A stretch of DNA of 64,000 bases from Brevibacillus borstelensis (GCF_003710865.1 NZ_RHHO01000026.1:42056-106055); one strand, 5' to 3'; positions 45,153 through 53,534 are shown, counted from the stretch's first letter. Translations and numbers: made by a program. Notes: generated by a model from the sequence alone, not told the origin.

Positions 45153-45303
45153 ACGCTTCCGCTCCTGTCTGACAAGTAACAGAACTGATTATAACAAATG
45201 GCGGAAGAAACGGTCAGCCTTTTTCGGAGCATGAAAGGCGCTTCCTTTTCAAATGGACTCGCTGCCGCTTATGGTATGATGGTTTCAGGAGGAGGATCTA
45301 TTC

Positions 45304-46152
45304 ATGTGGAAACGACTGGTCGCTTGGTGGAATGAAACCGTTCGAGACAAGCCCTATCCGATCGGGACTCGCATCGGGAAGTACACTGTCGATCGCGTAC
45401 TCGGAATGGGCAGCTACGGGATCGCGTACCTTGCCTGTGATGAAGTGACAAGTGAGCTGATCGTCCTCAAACAGGTAAAGCCTAGCCTGCGCCATAGCCC
45501 AAAAGGAGAAGCCATGCAAGCATACGAGCAGCGTATTCTCCAGGCTCTTTGCCACCCGCAAATGCCCCGTTTTATGGAACGGTTTCATTTTCGGGGTGAT
45601 TCCTTTTTGGCGATGTCATATATAGAAGGACCGACGCTGGAAGAACTGCTGTTTGACGAGCAAGCTGTCCTCGGCGAGTACGAGGCGGCCCGATTCATGC
45701 TCCGGGTCGGCGAACTTGTCTCCTATCTGCACAAGCAAGGGATCATTCATAGAGACGTGCGAATACCGAATGTGATCTGGCAAAAGGGGACCCCTTACCT
45801 GATCGACTTTGGTCTGGCGCGCTTTTACGGAGATTCGCCAACCTACATCGCAGATGACATGAGCAGCTATCCGGAGGAAAAACAGTTGAAACGCCGTGTT
45901 GAACCTGCAAGCGACCTTTACGCCCTCGGGCACTTCTTTCTGTTTCTGCTTTACACCGGGTATACGCCGCCCGAGAACCAGCCAGAGCGAAGCTGGGAAG
46001 AAGAGCTGACACTTCAGCCGGAGGTCTCCTCGATGATCAGGCGACTCCTGCACATCGATCAAGGCTATGCCGATGTGGACGAATGGCTGCATGAGCTGAA
46101 AGCCTTTATCCGCAACCAGAAGATGAAAAAGAGCAGTATACCCTCGTCATAG
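45304..46152 (+). CDS. Hanks-type serine/threonine protein kinase, soluble
   Basis: 282 residues, essentially a bare kinase domain with no membrane segment or PASTA repeats. The glycine loop is GMGSYG (34-39), the ATP Lys is in VLKQVK (Lys56), the catalytic loop is HRDVRIPN (149-156) with Arg where Ser/Thr kinases usually have Lys, and DFGLARF begins at 168. The length and form resemble B. subtilis YbdM/YabT catalytic parts. It may phosphorylate cytosolic or DNA-associated proteins; targets are unknown. GGAGGAGG precedes the ATG. Its 3' end lies in a bidirectional terminator. Confidence 0.85.
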   Translation: MWKRLVAWWNETVRDKPYPIGTRIGKYTVDRVLGMGSYGIAYLACDEVTSELIVLKQVKPSLRHSPKGEAMQAYEQRILQALCHPQMPRFMERFHFRGDSFLAMSYIEGPTLEELLFDEQAVLGEYEAARFMLRVGELVSYLHKQGIIHRDVRIPNVIWQKGTPYLIDFGLARFYGDSPTYIADDMSSYPEEKQLKRRVEPASDLYALGHFFLFLLYTGYTPPENQPERSWEEELTLQPEVSSMIRRLLHIDQGYADVDEWLHELKAFIRNQKMKKSSIPSS

Positions 46153-46173
46153 CTTGGGGTATCTGCTCTTTTT
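46130..46173. terminator. Bidirectional terminator between kinase and small minus gene
   Basis: AGAGCAG and TACCC pair with GGGTA and CTGCTCT across a 13-base loop, with T runs on both sides. It contains the kinase stop codon. Confidence 0.75.
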
Positions 46174-46176
46174 GCA

Positions 46177-46332
46177 TTACTTGCGGATTGGCTCCTGCTT
46201 GGCATTCTCCATTTTTTGCTTGAGTTCCCCCGCTTCACGACGCAAGGTCTGACGCTCATGCTTCGAGAGCTCTTCTCCGCCGGCGGGACCATTGACCAGC
46301 AAATCTTCCTCATACAACCGATCTTTGCGCAT
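46177..46332 (-). CDS. Very small charged protein, 51 residues
   Basis: ATG at 46332 preceded by an ideal AGGAGG. The product (MRKDRLYEEDLLVNGPAGGE... ending QEPIRK) is rich in Lys, Glu and Arg and is helical, without a membrane segment. It follows the DEAD-box helicase gene by 38 bases on the same strand with no hairpin between. It is probably co-transcribed with the helicase. No family is assigned. Confidence 0.6.
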   Translation of the reverse strand: MRKDRLYEEDLLVNGPAGGEELSKHERQTLRREAGELKQKMENAKQEPIRK

Positions 46333-46370
46333 GGGAACCTCCTGTGGACAAAAGAATGGTGAACCCACTC

Positions 46371-47567
46371 CTACTTTGTTTCAAAACGCCGCTTCTTATG
46401 TACCGGACGTCTTTCGTTTGAGACTTCCCTGGCCTGTTCGGGGTCGAGCAATTGCCCGTGAGACATGACCTTTTCCATGATGGCAAGCCCGGTTTGCTTT
46501 GAAAATTTCCGGAGAATAAACAGTTCCTGGGGTGTGCTGATGGAAAAGACGAGTCCAGCCCTGCCCATTCGCCCTGTTCGTCCGCTGCGGTGCACGTATG
46601 TATCGGAGTCAGGGGCTGGATCAAAGTGAACGACGCACTCCACTTCCGGTATATCCAGGCCCCGTGCCGCGACGTCTGTCGTGATCAAGACCGGATACAC
46701 GCCTTCGCGGAACTGCTGCAAGGCCCTGGCCCTCTCTTCTTTACTCGTGTCGCGGTGCAGGAAACGGCACGGCAGGTGATGGTATTCCAGCTTGGAGACA
46801 ATCTCCTCTACCTTGTCGATCTGATTGACAAAGACGATAGCCGCCCGAACATTTACCAACCGCAGGAGACGCCGCAGGGTATCCACCTTTTTCCGCGGTT
46901 CGCTGACAAGATACATGTGAACGACGCCAATGGCATTCTCCGGCCCCGATGCCCTGATCAAAGCAGGATCGTTTGCCATTTCGGACGCTAGTTCGATAAC
47001 CGCGTCAGGGAGTGTCGCAGAGAAAAAGAGCCGCTGGGTATCTCGCATCACCCGGCGCATCACTTCCTGCACGGATCGAAGGAAGCCGCTATCCAGCAAG
47101 CGATCTGCCTCATCGACGACGACTGCTTTGACTTCATGCACCTTTACCTTGCGACTTTCCAAAAGTTCAACCAGTCGACCGGGGGTGGCAGCTACGAGTG
47201 AGGGGCGTTTCTTCAGCCGCTCCAATTGGCGCTTTACGTCCACTCCTCCGATGATTGCCGCTGCCGACATGTTTTTCTTGGCAAGCAAGCCTTCCGCGAC
47301 CTTCGTTATTTGCATGACGAGCTCGTGCGTAGGTGCCAAAACGAGCAGTTGTATGTCTTTGGACTCGGTATCCAGACGATCGATCAGCGGGAGCAGGTAA
47401 GCAAGCGTCTTTCCCGTTCCGGTAGGTGATTCAACCAATGCATTTCGGCCGCTCTGAATGAGAGGAATCGCTTCCTCCTGTACAGGCGTCGGCCGCTCTA
47501 TTTTTTGCTCTCGCAAAGCATCCATCAACGGTGCGCTTAATGTAAAATCTGCAAACGTGGTGCTCAC
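46371..47567 (-). CDS. DEAD-box ATP-dependent RNA helicase
   Basis: 398 residues with all core motifs: Q motif RPTPVQ, motif I SPTGTGKT (47-54), PTHELV, DEAD at 152-155, SATLP near 180, and HRSGRTGRMGR in the C-lobe. The C-terminal tail is short and basic (RRPVHKKRRFETK). It is shorter than CshA-type enzymes and nearest in size to B. subtilis YfmL, which acts in ribosome assembly; that homology is inferred from length and layout. GTG start with AGGAGGG. Confidence 0.88.
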   Translation of the reverse strand: MSTTFADFTLSAPLMDALREQKIERPTPVQEEAIPLIQSGRNALVESPTGTGKTLAYLLPLIDRLDTESKDIQLLVLAPTHELVMQITKVAEGLLAKKNMSAAAIIGGVDVKRQLERLKKRPSLVAATPGRLVELLESRKVKVHEVKAVVVDEADRLLDSGFLRSVQEVMRRVMRDTQRLFFSATLPDAVIELASEMANDPALIRASGPENAIGVVHMYLVSEPRKKVDTLRRLLRLVNVRAAIVFVNQIDKVEEIVSKLEYHHLPCRFLHRDTSKEERARALQQFREGVYPVLITTDVAARGLDIPEVECVVHFDPAPDSDTYVHRSGRTGRMGRAGLVFSISTPQELFILRKFSKQTGLAIMEKVMSHGQLLDPEQAREVSNERRPVHKKRRFETK

Positions 47568-47733
47568 AAAAACCCTCCTGGCATTGCTTTATCGTGCTTG
47601 GGTAAGCTTACCACATTTTGCGCCTGTGCGAAACAGCGCGGTTTCTGCACTCGCCCAAGCCAACCTTGCCATTGCCGGGCAGTATCATTGTCCTGGGCAA
47701 CTCCTCATCTTTTCAACACCGTCTTTGCTGTGA

Positions 47734-47764
47734 AAAAAGCGAAATCCGCCTGGAGGATTTCGCT
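47734..47764 (-). terminator. Terminator after the 47-residue ORF
   Basis: AGCGAAATCC and GGATTTCGCT form a perfect ten-pair stem with a TTTTTT tail on the minus strand. Confidence 0.85.
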
Positions 47765-47770
47765 CATCGG

Positions 47771-47914
47771 TCACCGATTGTTCGAGTCAAGACGGGTCTC
47801 CCGCTTTTCCATCTTGTCATGCCGATCCTTCTCCGTCCGTTGATTATGGGTTCCCGGGGGATTTTCCCGATACGCCTCCACCTCGTTTTGAAACTCTTCA
47901 TCATAGCCGCGCAT
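47771..47914 (-). CDS. Very small hydrophilic protein, 47 residues
   Basis: ATG at 47914 with GCAGGAGGTG upstream and a strong terminator directly after TGA. The product MRGYDEEFQNEVEAYRENPP... ending RLDSNNR is highly polar and likely disordered, as in several small sporulation-linked proteins. It has no Cys and no family assignment. It lies between the helicase and glycosidase genes in a 467-base gap with no other gene. Confidence 0.65.
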   Translation of the reverse strand: MRGYDEEFQNEVEAYRENPPGTHNQRTEKDRHDKMEKRETRLDSNNR

Positions 47915-48034
47915 CACTATCACCTCCTGCGGTTATTTTGTCCGGATGTTGCTTTTCTGTTTCACGAAACTTTTTTACGCTCCGTTCGTCAATCTATTAC
48001 AGAGAACTTATTACATTTTATAGGAAGGGTCACC

Positions 48035-49102
48035 ATGCAAACTTTATCACGCACTCGTACGAGAAAAAGACGCCAACGACGAAACCGCCCCTGGCGGCTA
48101 TTGAAACGCCTTCTATTTATGGGCACGATGACCGCCGCTACCTTTATGCTTCTCGGAGCTACATTTCTGTTCGCTACCGACACGGGAGAGGAGCTTCGGG
48201 AATGGGCCGCAGGCACGCTGCTGACGACTCAGCACGATTACTGGGCGCCTTATACATTTTTGCCGGAGGAGAAGCTGGAGGCTCTCAAACAGCAAATCCG
48301 CAATCCCGTCGTCATTAACTCGGCAGACGAAACCACGAACACGCCAAAGGATGAGCCGGTGGATGAACCATCTGCTGTAGCGATTCCGGAAGTAAAAAAG
48401 GAATTGATTGAAATCGAGGAAATCGACGAAAAGCGCAGCAATTATTACTTTAAAGGAAAGATCATGTATATCAGCGATCCGAAACGCGTTCAACTGCTCG
48501 TCTCCAATCGGAAGGATCGCGGCGAGCTGCTCGATGAATTTGTCAAAAAGCACAACGCTCTGGGAATTGTAAATGCGAGCGGCTTCTCCGATCCCGATGG
48601 TTACGGAAATGGCGTCAAAGCGTTTGGACTTTTGATCAAGGATGGAAAGATTTTGCAGAACTACAACGCAAAAGGCGGGGAAACAGCGCTTGGGATCACT
48701 TTTGACGGGAAGCTGATCACAGGGAACTACACAGCCCAACAGCTAGTGGACATGGGCGTGAAAGACGCCATGAGCTTCCGTCCGCAGCTCATCGTCAATG
48801 GAAAAAATCTGTTCGCGGACAAGCCGGCAAAAAGCTGGGGGATTCAGCCGAGGACAGCCATTGGTCAGAAGGAAGACGGAACGATCGTATTTGTCGTCAT
48901 TGACGGACGCCAGCCTGGACATTCAATCGGCGCCAGCATGAACGATATCGCCGAATTGCTGGCTGAGCGCGGAGTGGTTACCGCGATGGCGATGGACGGA
49001 GGCTCGAGCTCGATGATGCTGCATAATAACGAAGCGATCACGAAAACGTCCTGCCCGTATTACCGCGGCCGCTATCTGCCTAATGCCTGGGCAGTTATAT
49101 AG
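48035..49102 (+). CDS. Phosphodiester glycosidase family protein (NAGPA/DUF2233)
   Basis: 355 residues. A very basic N-terminus (RTRTRKRRQRRNRPWR) precedes a membrane anchor (LLFMGTMTAATFMLLGATFLFA), a Glu-rich linker and the NAGPA domain: GIVNASGFSDPDGYG, GETALGITFDGKL, SFRPQLIVNGKNL, PRTAIGQKEDGTIVFVVIDGR and the AMAMDGGSSSMML motif. Family members cleave or process phospho-sugar diesters and are linked to exopolysaccharide or wall-sugar metabolism; the active site faces outside. The ATG at 48035 has GGAAGGG upstream. Confidence 0.85.
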   Translation: MQTLSRTRTRKRRQRRNRPWRLLKRLLFMGTMTAATFMLLGATFLFATDTGEELREWAAGTLLTTQHDYWAPYTFLPEEKLEALKQQIRNPVVINSADETTNTPKDEPVDEPSAVAIPEVKKELIEIEEIDEKRSNYYFKGKIMYISDPKRVQLLVSNRKDRGELLDEFVKKHNALGIVNASGFSDPDGYGNGVKAFGLLIKDGKILQNYNAKGGETALGITFDGKLITGNYTAQQLVDMGVKDAMSFRPQLIVNGKNLFADKPAKSWGIQPRTAIGQKEDGTIVFVVIDGRQPGHSIGASMNDIAELLAERGVVTAMAMDGGSSSMMLHNNEAITKTSCPYYRGRYLPNAWAVI

Positions 49103-49112
49103 GAGGTTTGGC

Positions 49113-49619
49113 TTGTACTATCACTTTAGCGAAGACCCGTCGATCATCTGCTTTCATCCGCGACCGCATCCATCCCATCCGTCTCTGGCACCGGTAGTCT
49201 GGGCGATCGACCAGGAGAAATCCCCGCTGTACTTTTTCCCGCGGGACTGTCCCCGGATCGGGTTTGGCCGTTCGGCAAAGACCACGCCTGAGGATGCCGC
49301 CCGGTTTATGGGATACTCGGATGCTTCCATGATCATCGCTGCAGAGTCAGCATGGTATCAAAGAATCAAAGAAGCAAAGCTGTACAAGTATACGTTCCCT
49401 CCCAACCCCTTTGTTTGCTGGGATCATGGGGCCGGCTATTATGTTTGCCACGAGACAGTTACGCCTCTATCCGTGGAGCCAATGGGCGATCTGCTGGACT
49501 GCCTGACTCAAGCAAACGTGGAGCTTCGTCTCACTCCTTCTTTGAAGCCCTTGCACGATTCCCTGCTCGATTCCACGATGCAGTTTTCCATGATCCGTCT
49601 GCGAAATGCCCGGCTGTAA
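49113..49619 (+). CDS. DUF6886-family protein
   Basis: 168 residues, soluble. It shows YHFSEDPSIICFHPRPHPSHP, the central FFPRDCPRIGFGR, CWDHGAGYYVCHETV and PLHDSLLDSTMQFSMIRLRNARL, a Bacillales family of unknown function. The TTG at 49113 has TAGGAGG at about six bases. It follows the glycosidase gene by ten bases, so they are co-transcribed. Confidence 0.7.
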   Translation: MYYHFSEDPSIICFHPRPHPSHPSLAPVVWAIDQEKSPLYFFPRDCPRIGFGRSAKTTPEDAARFMGYSDASMIIAAESAWYQRIKEAKLYKYTFPPNPFVCWDHGAGYYVCHETVTPLSVEPMGDLLDCLTQANVELRLTPSLKPLHDSLLDSTMQFSMIRLRNARL

Positions 49620-49649
49620 TGACCGGATTCAAAAATATCCGCAAACAGA

Positions 49650-49682
49650 AAACAGGCAGCCCGTCAAAATGGCTGCCTGTTT
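49650..49682. terminator. Bidirectional terminator
   Basis: AAACAGGCAGCC and GGCTGCCTGTTT form a perfect 12-pair stem with a nine-base loop, between the DUF6886 and ABC-F genes, which converge. Confidence 0.88.
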
Positions 49683-49686
49683 GTTA

Positions 49687-51258
49687 TTACAATTTGATCG
49701 GTTTTTTGGCCTGATCGAGACTCCACTCTTCCACGTTCCAGACCTGTGTCACCCAGTCCTCGTAAAATTCGGGCTCGTGGCAGACGAGCAATACAGTCCC
49801 TTTGAACTCTTTTAAAGCTCGCTTCAACTCTTCCTTGGCCACAACGTCCAGATGGTTCGTCGGCTCGTCGAAAACCAGCCAGTTGGCCTCTCTCTGCAGC
49901 AGCTTGCACAGCCGCACCTTCGCCTGTTCACCGCCAGATAAAGCTGTCAGCGAACGATTGATGTGCTCGTTTTTCAGACCGCAGCGAGCAAGTGCCCCCC
50001 GTACTTCGTGGTTGTTCATGTGTGGAAACTCATTCCAGACATCATCCAGAGCAGTGACTGGCTTCGGCTTTACCTCCTGCTCGAAGTAAGCCGGGAACAA
50101 AAAGTCCCCGCGATCCAGCTTACCGCCCAATGGCGGGATCATCCCCAGCATTGTTTTTAACAACGTCGATTTTCCCACACCGTTCATACCGACGACTGCT
50201 ACCTTTTCCCCGCGTTCGAGGCTGACCGTAAGCTTGGGCAGGAGGGGATGGGTATAGCCGATCGCCAAATCCTCTGCCGTAAAGACAAAGCGGCTGCTTG
50301 CACGGGCTTCCTTGAAAATGAAGGTTGGTTTTGCCGCAGTTTCCGGTTTGTCGATCCGCTCAATTTTTTCCAGCTGCTTTTGGCGGCTTTTCGCCCGTCC
50401 GGATGTAGAGGCACGAGCTTTGTTGCGGGCGATGAAATCTTCCATTTTGGAAATTTCTTCTCTTTGCTTTTCGTAGGCGTCAAAGTGCTGGGAGCGCTTC
50501 ATTTCGGACTGAGCCAAAAAAGACTCGTAATTCCCGGTATACCGGTTCAATTTGGTGAACTCCAGGTGGTAAATCACATTGACGACTTCATTCATGAACG
50601 AGGTGTCATGGGAAATCAGGATAAAGGCGTACGGATACTCTTTGAGGTACCCTTTCAGCCAGGTGATATGCTCTTCATCCAGGTAGTTGGTCGGCTCGTC
50701 GAGCAAAAGCACGCTTGGCTTTTCAAGCAGAAGCTTGGCCAAAAGCACCTTTGTCCGCTGACCCCCAGAGAGCGCGGACACATCGCGGTCCAGACCGATG
50801 GCAGTCAGACCGAGCGCATTCGCGATCTCCTCCACCTTGGCATCGATCAGATAAAAGCCGCTGTTCTCCAGACGGTCCTGGATTTCTCCCATGCGCTCCA
50901 GCAGCTCTTCCAGCTCTTCAGGAGTCGCTTCTGCCATTTTCTCGCCAATCGCCAGCATTTCGGCTTCTTCTTGCAGCAAAGGCAAGAAAGCATCCTTCAA
51001 AACATCGCGGATCGTTTTGCCCGCCTGCAATTTTGTATGCTGGTCCAAGTACCCGTATTGAACCTTCGGCATCCATTCGATTTTCCCTTGATCAGGAATC
51101 AACTGCTTGGTCAAAATCCCCATCATCGTGGACTTGCCCGTACCGTTGGCACCGACCAATCCGACCCGATCATTGGGCTGCAGCCGAAAATTGACATCGC
51201 GGAATAGTGCGCGATCCGCAAAGCCATGTGATAAATTTTCAACGATCAAAACACTCAT
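49687..51258 (-). CDS. ABC-F family ATPase
   Basis: 523 residues, two ABC domains and no membrane segment. Domain 1: Walker A GANGTGKST near residue 37, signature LSGGQRTKVLLAKLL, Walker B VLLLDEPTNYLD. The linker (about 240-310) is charged and helical (SEMKRSQHFDAYEKQREEI). Domain 2: GMNGVGKST, LSGGEQAKVRLCKLL and VFDEPTNHLD. ABC-F proteins bind the ribosomal E site and act in translation or antibiotic resistance; the layout fits YkpA/YbiT-type factors. It follows the HEPN gene by 26 bases with no terminator, so they are co-transcribed. Confidence 0.9.
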   Translation of the reverse strand: MSVLIVENLSHGFADRALFRDVNFRLQPNDRVGLVGANGTGKSTMMGILTKQLIPDQGKIEWMPKVQYGYLDQHTKLQAGKTIRDVLKDAFLPLLQEEAEMLAIGEKMAEATPEELEELLERMGEIQDRLENSGFYLIDAKVEEIANALGLTAIGLDRDVSALSGGQRTKVLLAKLLLEKPSVLLLDEPTNYLDEEHITWLKGYLKEYPYAFILISHDTSFMNEVVNVIYHLEFTKLNRYTGNYESFLAQSEMKRSQHFDAYEKQREEISKMEDFIARNKARASTSGRAKSRQKQLEKIERIDKPETAAKPTFIFKEARASSRFVFTAEDLAIGYTHPLLPKLTVSLERGEKVAVVGMNGVGKSTLLKTMLGMIPPLGGKLDRGDFLFPAYFEQEVKPKPVTALDDVWNEFPHMNNHEVRGALARCGLKNEHINRSLTALSGGEQAKVRLCKLLQREANWLVFDEPTNHLDVVAKEELKRALKEFKGTVLLVCHEPEFYEDWVTQVWNVEEWSLDQAKKPIKL

Positions 51259-51284
51259 AAAGATCCTCCTGCAATATTCTTACG

Positions 51285-52160
51285 TCAAAAGGAGACGTTC
51301 TCAAAGAATTTCGGCTGATAACGCAATTCGTAGCTGGACCCTGTTAAAACTTGCTCATCGAGACGGCGGCGAAGTTCGTTTAACGAAATCTTTTCCATCG
51401 CCGTGTTCAAAATAACGGCACGGGCCATTTGCCTGAGCAGCTTGACTTCGTCAGCCAGCGAATCCCCATGCTCTTTTCCGCTGTGGACGATCTCAGAGCG
51501 ATGGTTGTAGGAGCTCTTGACAAATTGTGCGATCTTTTCCCGCTTCTCGGGCGTGTCTCCGTAATAATACGCCATGCGGAAACGAAGCTTGTAGGTAATC
51601 TCCCCTTTTTTCCCGTCAGGGGCAAAGAGGGATTCCAGCGAGATCCAGAGATCGAGCAATTGGTCTTCCAGGCTCTTCTTTTCTAATGACAGGGAATAAC
51701 GTCTGAGCGCCAATGACGGCAGCGTGATTCCCTCCTCCATAAGCGCGAGGAAAATTTTCTGTGCTTCTTCGTCAAACAAGTATTTATCTCCATCAAGCGA
51801 TCGCTTGAGGTACGTAATGCCGTACACAGGAAATTTTGCTGTAATGATGTATGGGATCGAGCAGATTCCCCCGGTGGATGCCAGATTCAGCTTGTTTTCA
51901 ATCTCCTCAATCCAAGTCCGTTCATCCGAATACTTTAATTCGTGCGTTTCCGCAGGATATTCCGCCAGCAAAAAGATACTCGTCAAGTCGACTTTTCGAT
52001 CGAACAAGTAGCGGCTTTCGTCCATCACGTTGCGAAGATACCGCGAAGCGACGTTATACGGCTTTTCGGCACCAGAAACAAGATGAAATGATTTGGGAAG
52101 CTCGATGTGCAGCGGTTTCGTTGTAGTGGTATTAAAAATTGGGGCAATCAATGTCGGCAT
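51285..52160 (-). CDS. HEPN-domain protein, Apea-like
   Basis: 291 residues. The C-terminal region (about 170-265) resembles the Apea/HEPN all-helical fold: DQLLDLWISLESLFAPDG, KLRFRMAYYYGDTPEKREK, then YNHRSEIVHSGK. In that motif Arg (near 221) and His (near 226) form the R-x4-H signature of HEPN ribonucleases, and the helix before it aligns with the family's first helix. The N-terminal half is unrecognised (mixed alpha/beta). It could be a ribonuclease, an inactive RNA-binding HEPN, or a phage-defence component. It is the first gene of the unit with the ABC-F gene. Confidence 0.6.
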   Translation of the reverse strand: MPTLIAPIFNTTTTKPLHIELPKSFHLVSGAEKPYNVASRYLRNVMDESRYLFDRKVDLTSIFLLAEYPAETHELKYSDERTWIEEIENKLNLASTGGICSIPYIITAKFPVYGITYLKRSLDGDKYLFDEEAQKIFLALMEEGITLPSLALRRYSLSLEKKSLEDQLLDLWISLESLFAPDGKKGEITYKLRFRMAYYYGDTPEKREKIAQFVKSSYNHRSEIVHSGKEHGDSLADEVKLLRQMARAVILNTAMEKISLNELRRRLDEQVLTGSSYELRYQPKFFENVSF

Positions 52161-52319
52161 ACAGTCATCTCCTTTCCTGCGTGAAAGCCCAAAAATCGAG
52201 TGAAATATCTAATCATACCATAACATATTCGATGACAACACGGTGCTTTTCGCAAATATGCAAGTATTTCCGAGATTGCCTTTTCACTGCCAACATGCTT
52301 GTACACAGACTTCCCTTTA

Positions 52320-52350
52320 GAATACCAGTATTTCCTATGGTTCGTCACTA
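52320..52350 (+). promoter_or_regulatory. Possible forespore (SigG) promoter of sspP
   Basis: GAATA at 52320, 19 bases, then GTCACTA at 52344. The elements resemble the SigG -35 (GnATA) and -10 (CATnnTA) only partly. It lies about 40 bases before the sspP-like start. The rest of 52161-52389 shows no gene. Confidence 0.3.
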
Positions 52351-52389
52351 TTTGATTGCGGCATTCTAAAAAAGGAAGGAGTGGATACG

Positions 52390-52539
52390 ATGGAAAAAGA
52401 GCATATGCTGGATGAAAATCCGCACCAAACCTACAATAACACCTACGAGCCGATGGAACAAACGGGCAGGCCGATGCCAGGCTCCAAAAAAGTAAAACAA
52501 GAAAACCATTCGCGTCAAATCAAGACACGGGAAGGATAG
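52390..52539 (+). CDS. sspP: Small acid-soluble spore protein P-like
   Basis: 49 residues. The C-terminal half, RPMPGSKKVKQENHSRQ, closely recalls the LSGSKKVKNRNHTRQ segment of B. subtilis SspP as I remember it. The N-terminal half is acidic with Asn, His and Tyr (LDENPHQTYNNTYEP). Minor SASPs are made late in the forespore; their exact role is unclear. GGAAGGAG lies eight bases before the ATG. A hairpin with T6 follows the stop. Confidence 0.7.
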   Translation: MEKEHMLDENPHQTYNNTYEPMEQTGRPMPGSKKVKQENHSRQIKTREG

Positions 52540-52561
52540 GGATAGCCCCTTCCTGTTTTTT
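52529..52561 (+). terminator. Terminator after sspP
   Basis: GGAAGG pairs with CCTTCC across a 12-base loop, followed by TGTTTTTT; it overlaps the sspP stop codon. Confidence 0.6.
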
Positions 52562-52635
52562 ACAGTGCAAAGATTGAATTGTCCCACAAGGATGAACTAT
52601 GATGATAACAGTATCCTTGTTGGAGGTCTACAATA

Positions 52636-53376
52636 ATGATTTCAGTCCCTCTTTCGGGCGGCAGCCCTCTTCATCCTACCGTTACTTACAGCGTTTCTCC
52701 ACTATTTGAGGCAGCCGCCAGCCTTCACAGCTTGGCCCACACAACGCAGACAAAGGAGCATTCCGACTGGGCAGAGGAACTTCTGTCTGGCTTTGATTCA
52801 GAAGGGATCTTGAAAGAATGGGAGTACTTTGCTCCCATCTTTCGCGAGACAATTCCGGATGTTTTGGATCCTGTCCAGACGAAAGAGGTCATGTTCGTAG
52901 AAGACCTCTACGGCTACTTTGTTCAGATGCCAACAACATCTTTTACAAAAAGTTTTTTAACACCCGAGGATGGTAGAGAAACCGGTAATGCTCCTCCTGC
53001 CATCTATCAGGATGCAAGACAGGATGCCGAATTCGTCAAAGGTCGGTTCTCCCTATTTCTTTCAACGTATTGGCTGCTGTTTTTTGAGGAAAAATGGGAA
53101 AAAATCGCTCCGTTGTTTGTGAATGAAGCCGAGAACATTTACGAGGCAATACGCACGCCAGAAGGCTGTATGGCCTTTTTGCAAAAAGTTGCTCCGCTTT
53201 TTACATATCGTGAAGAAGAGCAAAAACTGATCTGTGACGATGGAACGACAGAAAACGTCCAGGCAGATCAGCTGATTTTGTGTCCAAGCTATTTTTACGA
53301 TCAGGTTCGCCTCGTAAAAGAAGGATTATCCACATACCTCATCTATCCGATGAAGAAATGGAAAACGCCCCGTTAA
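52636..53376 (+). CDS. DUF5937-like protein lacking a DNA-binding domain
   Basis: 246 residues. The start (SVPLSGGSPLHPTVTYSVSPLFEAAASLHSLAH) matches the N-terminus of ArsR-type repressors with DUF5937 (LSGG...SPL.E....LH.LA). The middle has FLSTYWLLFFEEKWEKIAPLF. Those regulators usually continue to about 330 residues with a winged helix at the C-terminus, whereas this one stops at WKTPR, so the DNA-binding part appears absent. It may be a ligand-sensing remnant or partner. The stop codon lies inside the terminator hairpin and shares bases with the Spo0E-like gene's stop. Confidence 0.55.
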   Translation: MISVPLSGGSPLHPTVTYSVSPLFEAAASLHSLAHTTQTKEHSDWAEELLSGFDSEGILKEWEYFAPIFRETIPDVLDPVQTKEVMFVEDLYGYFVQMPTTSFTKSFLTPEDGRETGNAPPAIYQDARQDAEFVKGRFSLFLSTYWLLFFEEKWEKIAPLFVNEAENIYEAIRTPEGCMAFLQKVAPLFTYREEEQKLICDDGTTENVQADQLILCPSYFYDQVRLVKEGLSTYLIYPMKKWKTPR

Positions 53377-53387
53377 GGGCGTTTTCC
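53360..53387. terminator. Bidirectional terminator containing both stop codons
   Basis: GGAAAACGCCC and GGGCGTTTTCC form a perfect 11-pair stem; the six-base loop CGTTAA holds the plus stop TAA (53374-53376) and the minus stop TAA (53373-53375). Confidence 0.85.
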
Positions 53388-53534
53388 GTCTTGGATCATG
53401 TGCGCAACGATTAATTTATCCAGTTTTTGACTAATTTTTACGATTTCCGGGTCGAGAAAATTGTAGCCAGCGTTCTTGGCTGCTTGTTCCAACTGCCGGC
53501 GAACATCATCAATCATCTTTTGCGTAATCTCCAT
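53373..53534 (-). CDS. Spo0E-family aspartyl-phosphate phosphatase
   Basis: 53 residues (MEITQKMIDDVRRQLEQAAK... ending HMIQDGKRP). The Spo0E signature is clear: ISQKLDKLI with Ser35, Leu38 and Asp39 in the S-x-x-L-D pattern, within a two-helix hairpin. Such proteins dephosphorylate Spo0A~P and delay sporulation. GGGGGT precedes the ATG at 53534. It converges with the DUF5937-like gene and shares stop bases with it. Confidence 0.78.
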   Translation of the reverse strand: MEITQKMIDDVRRQLEQAAKNAGYNFLDPEIVKISQKLDKLIVAHMIQDGKRP

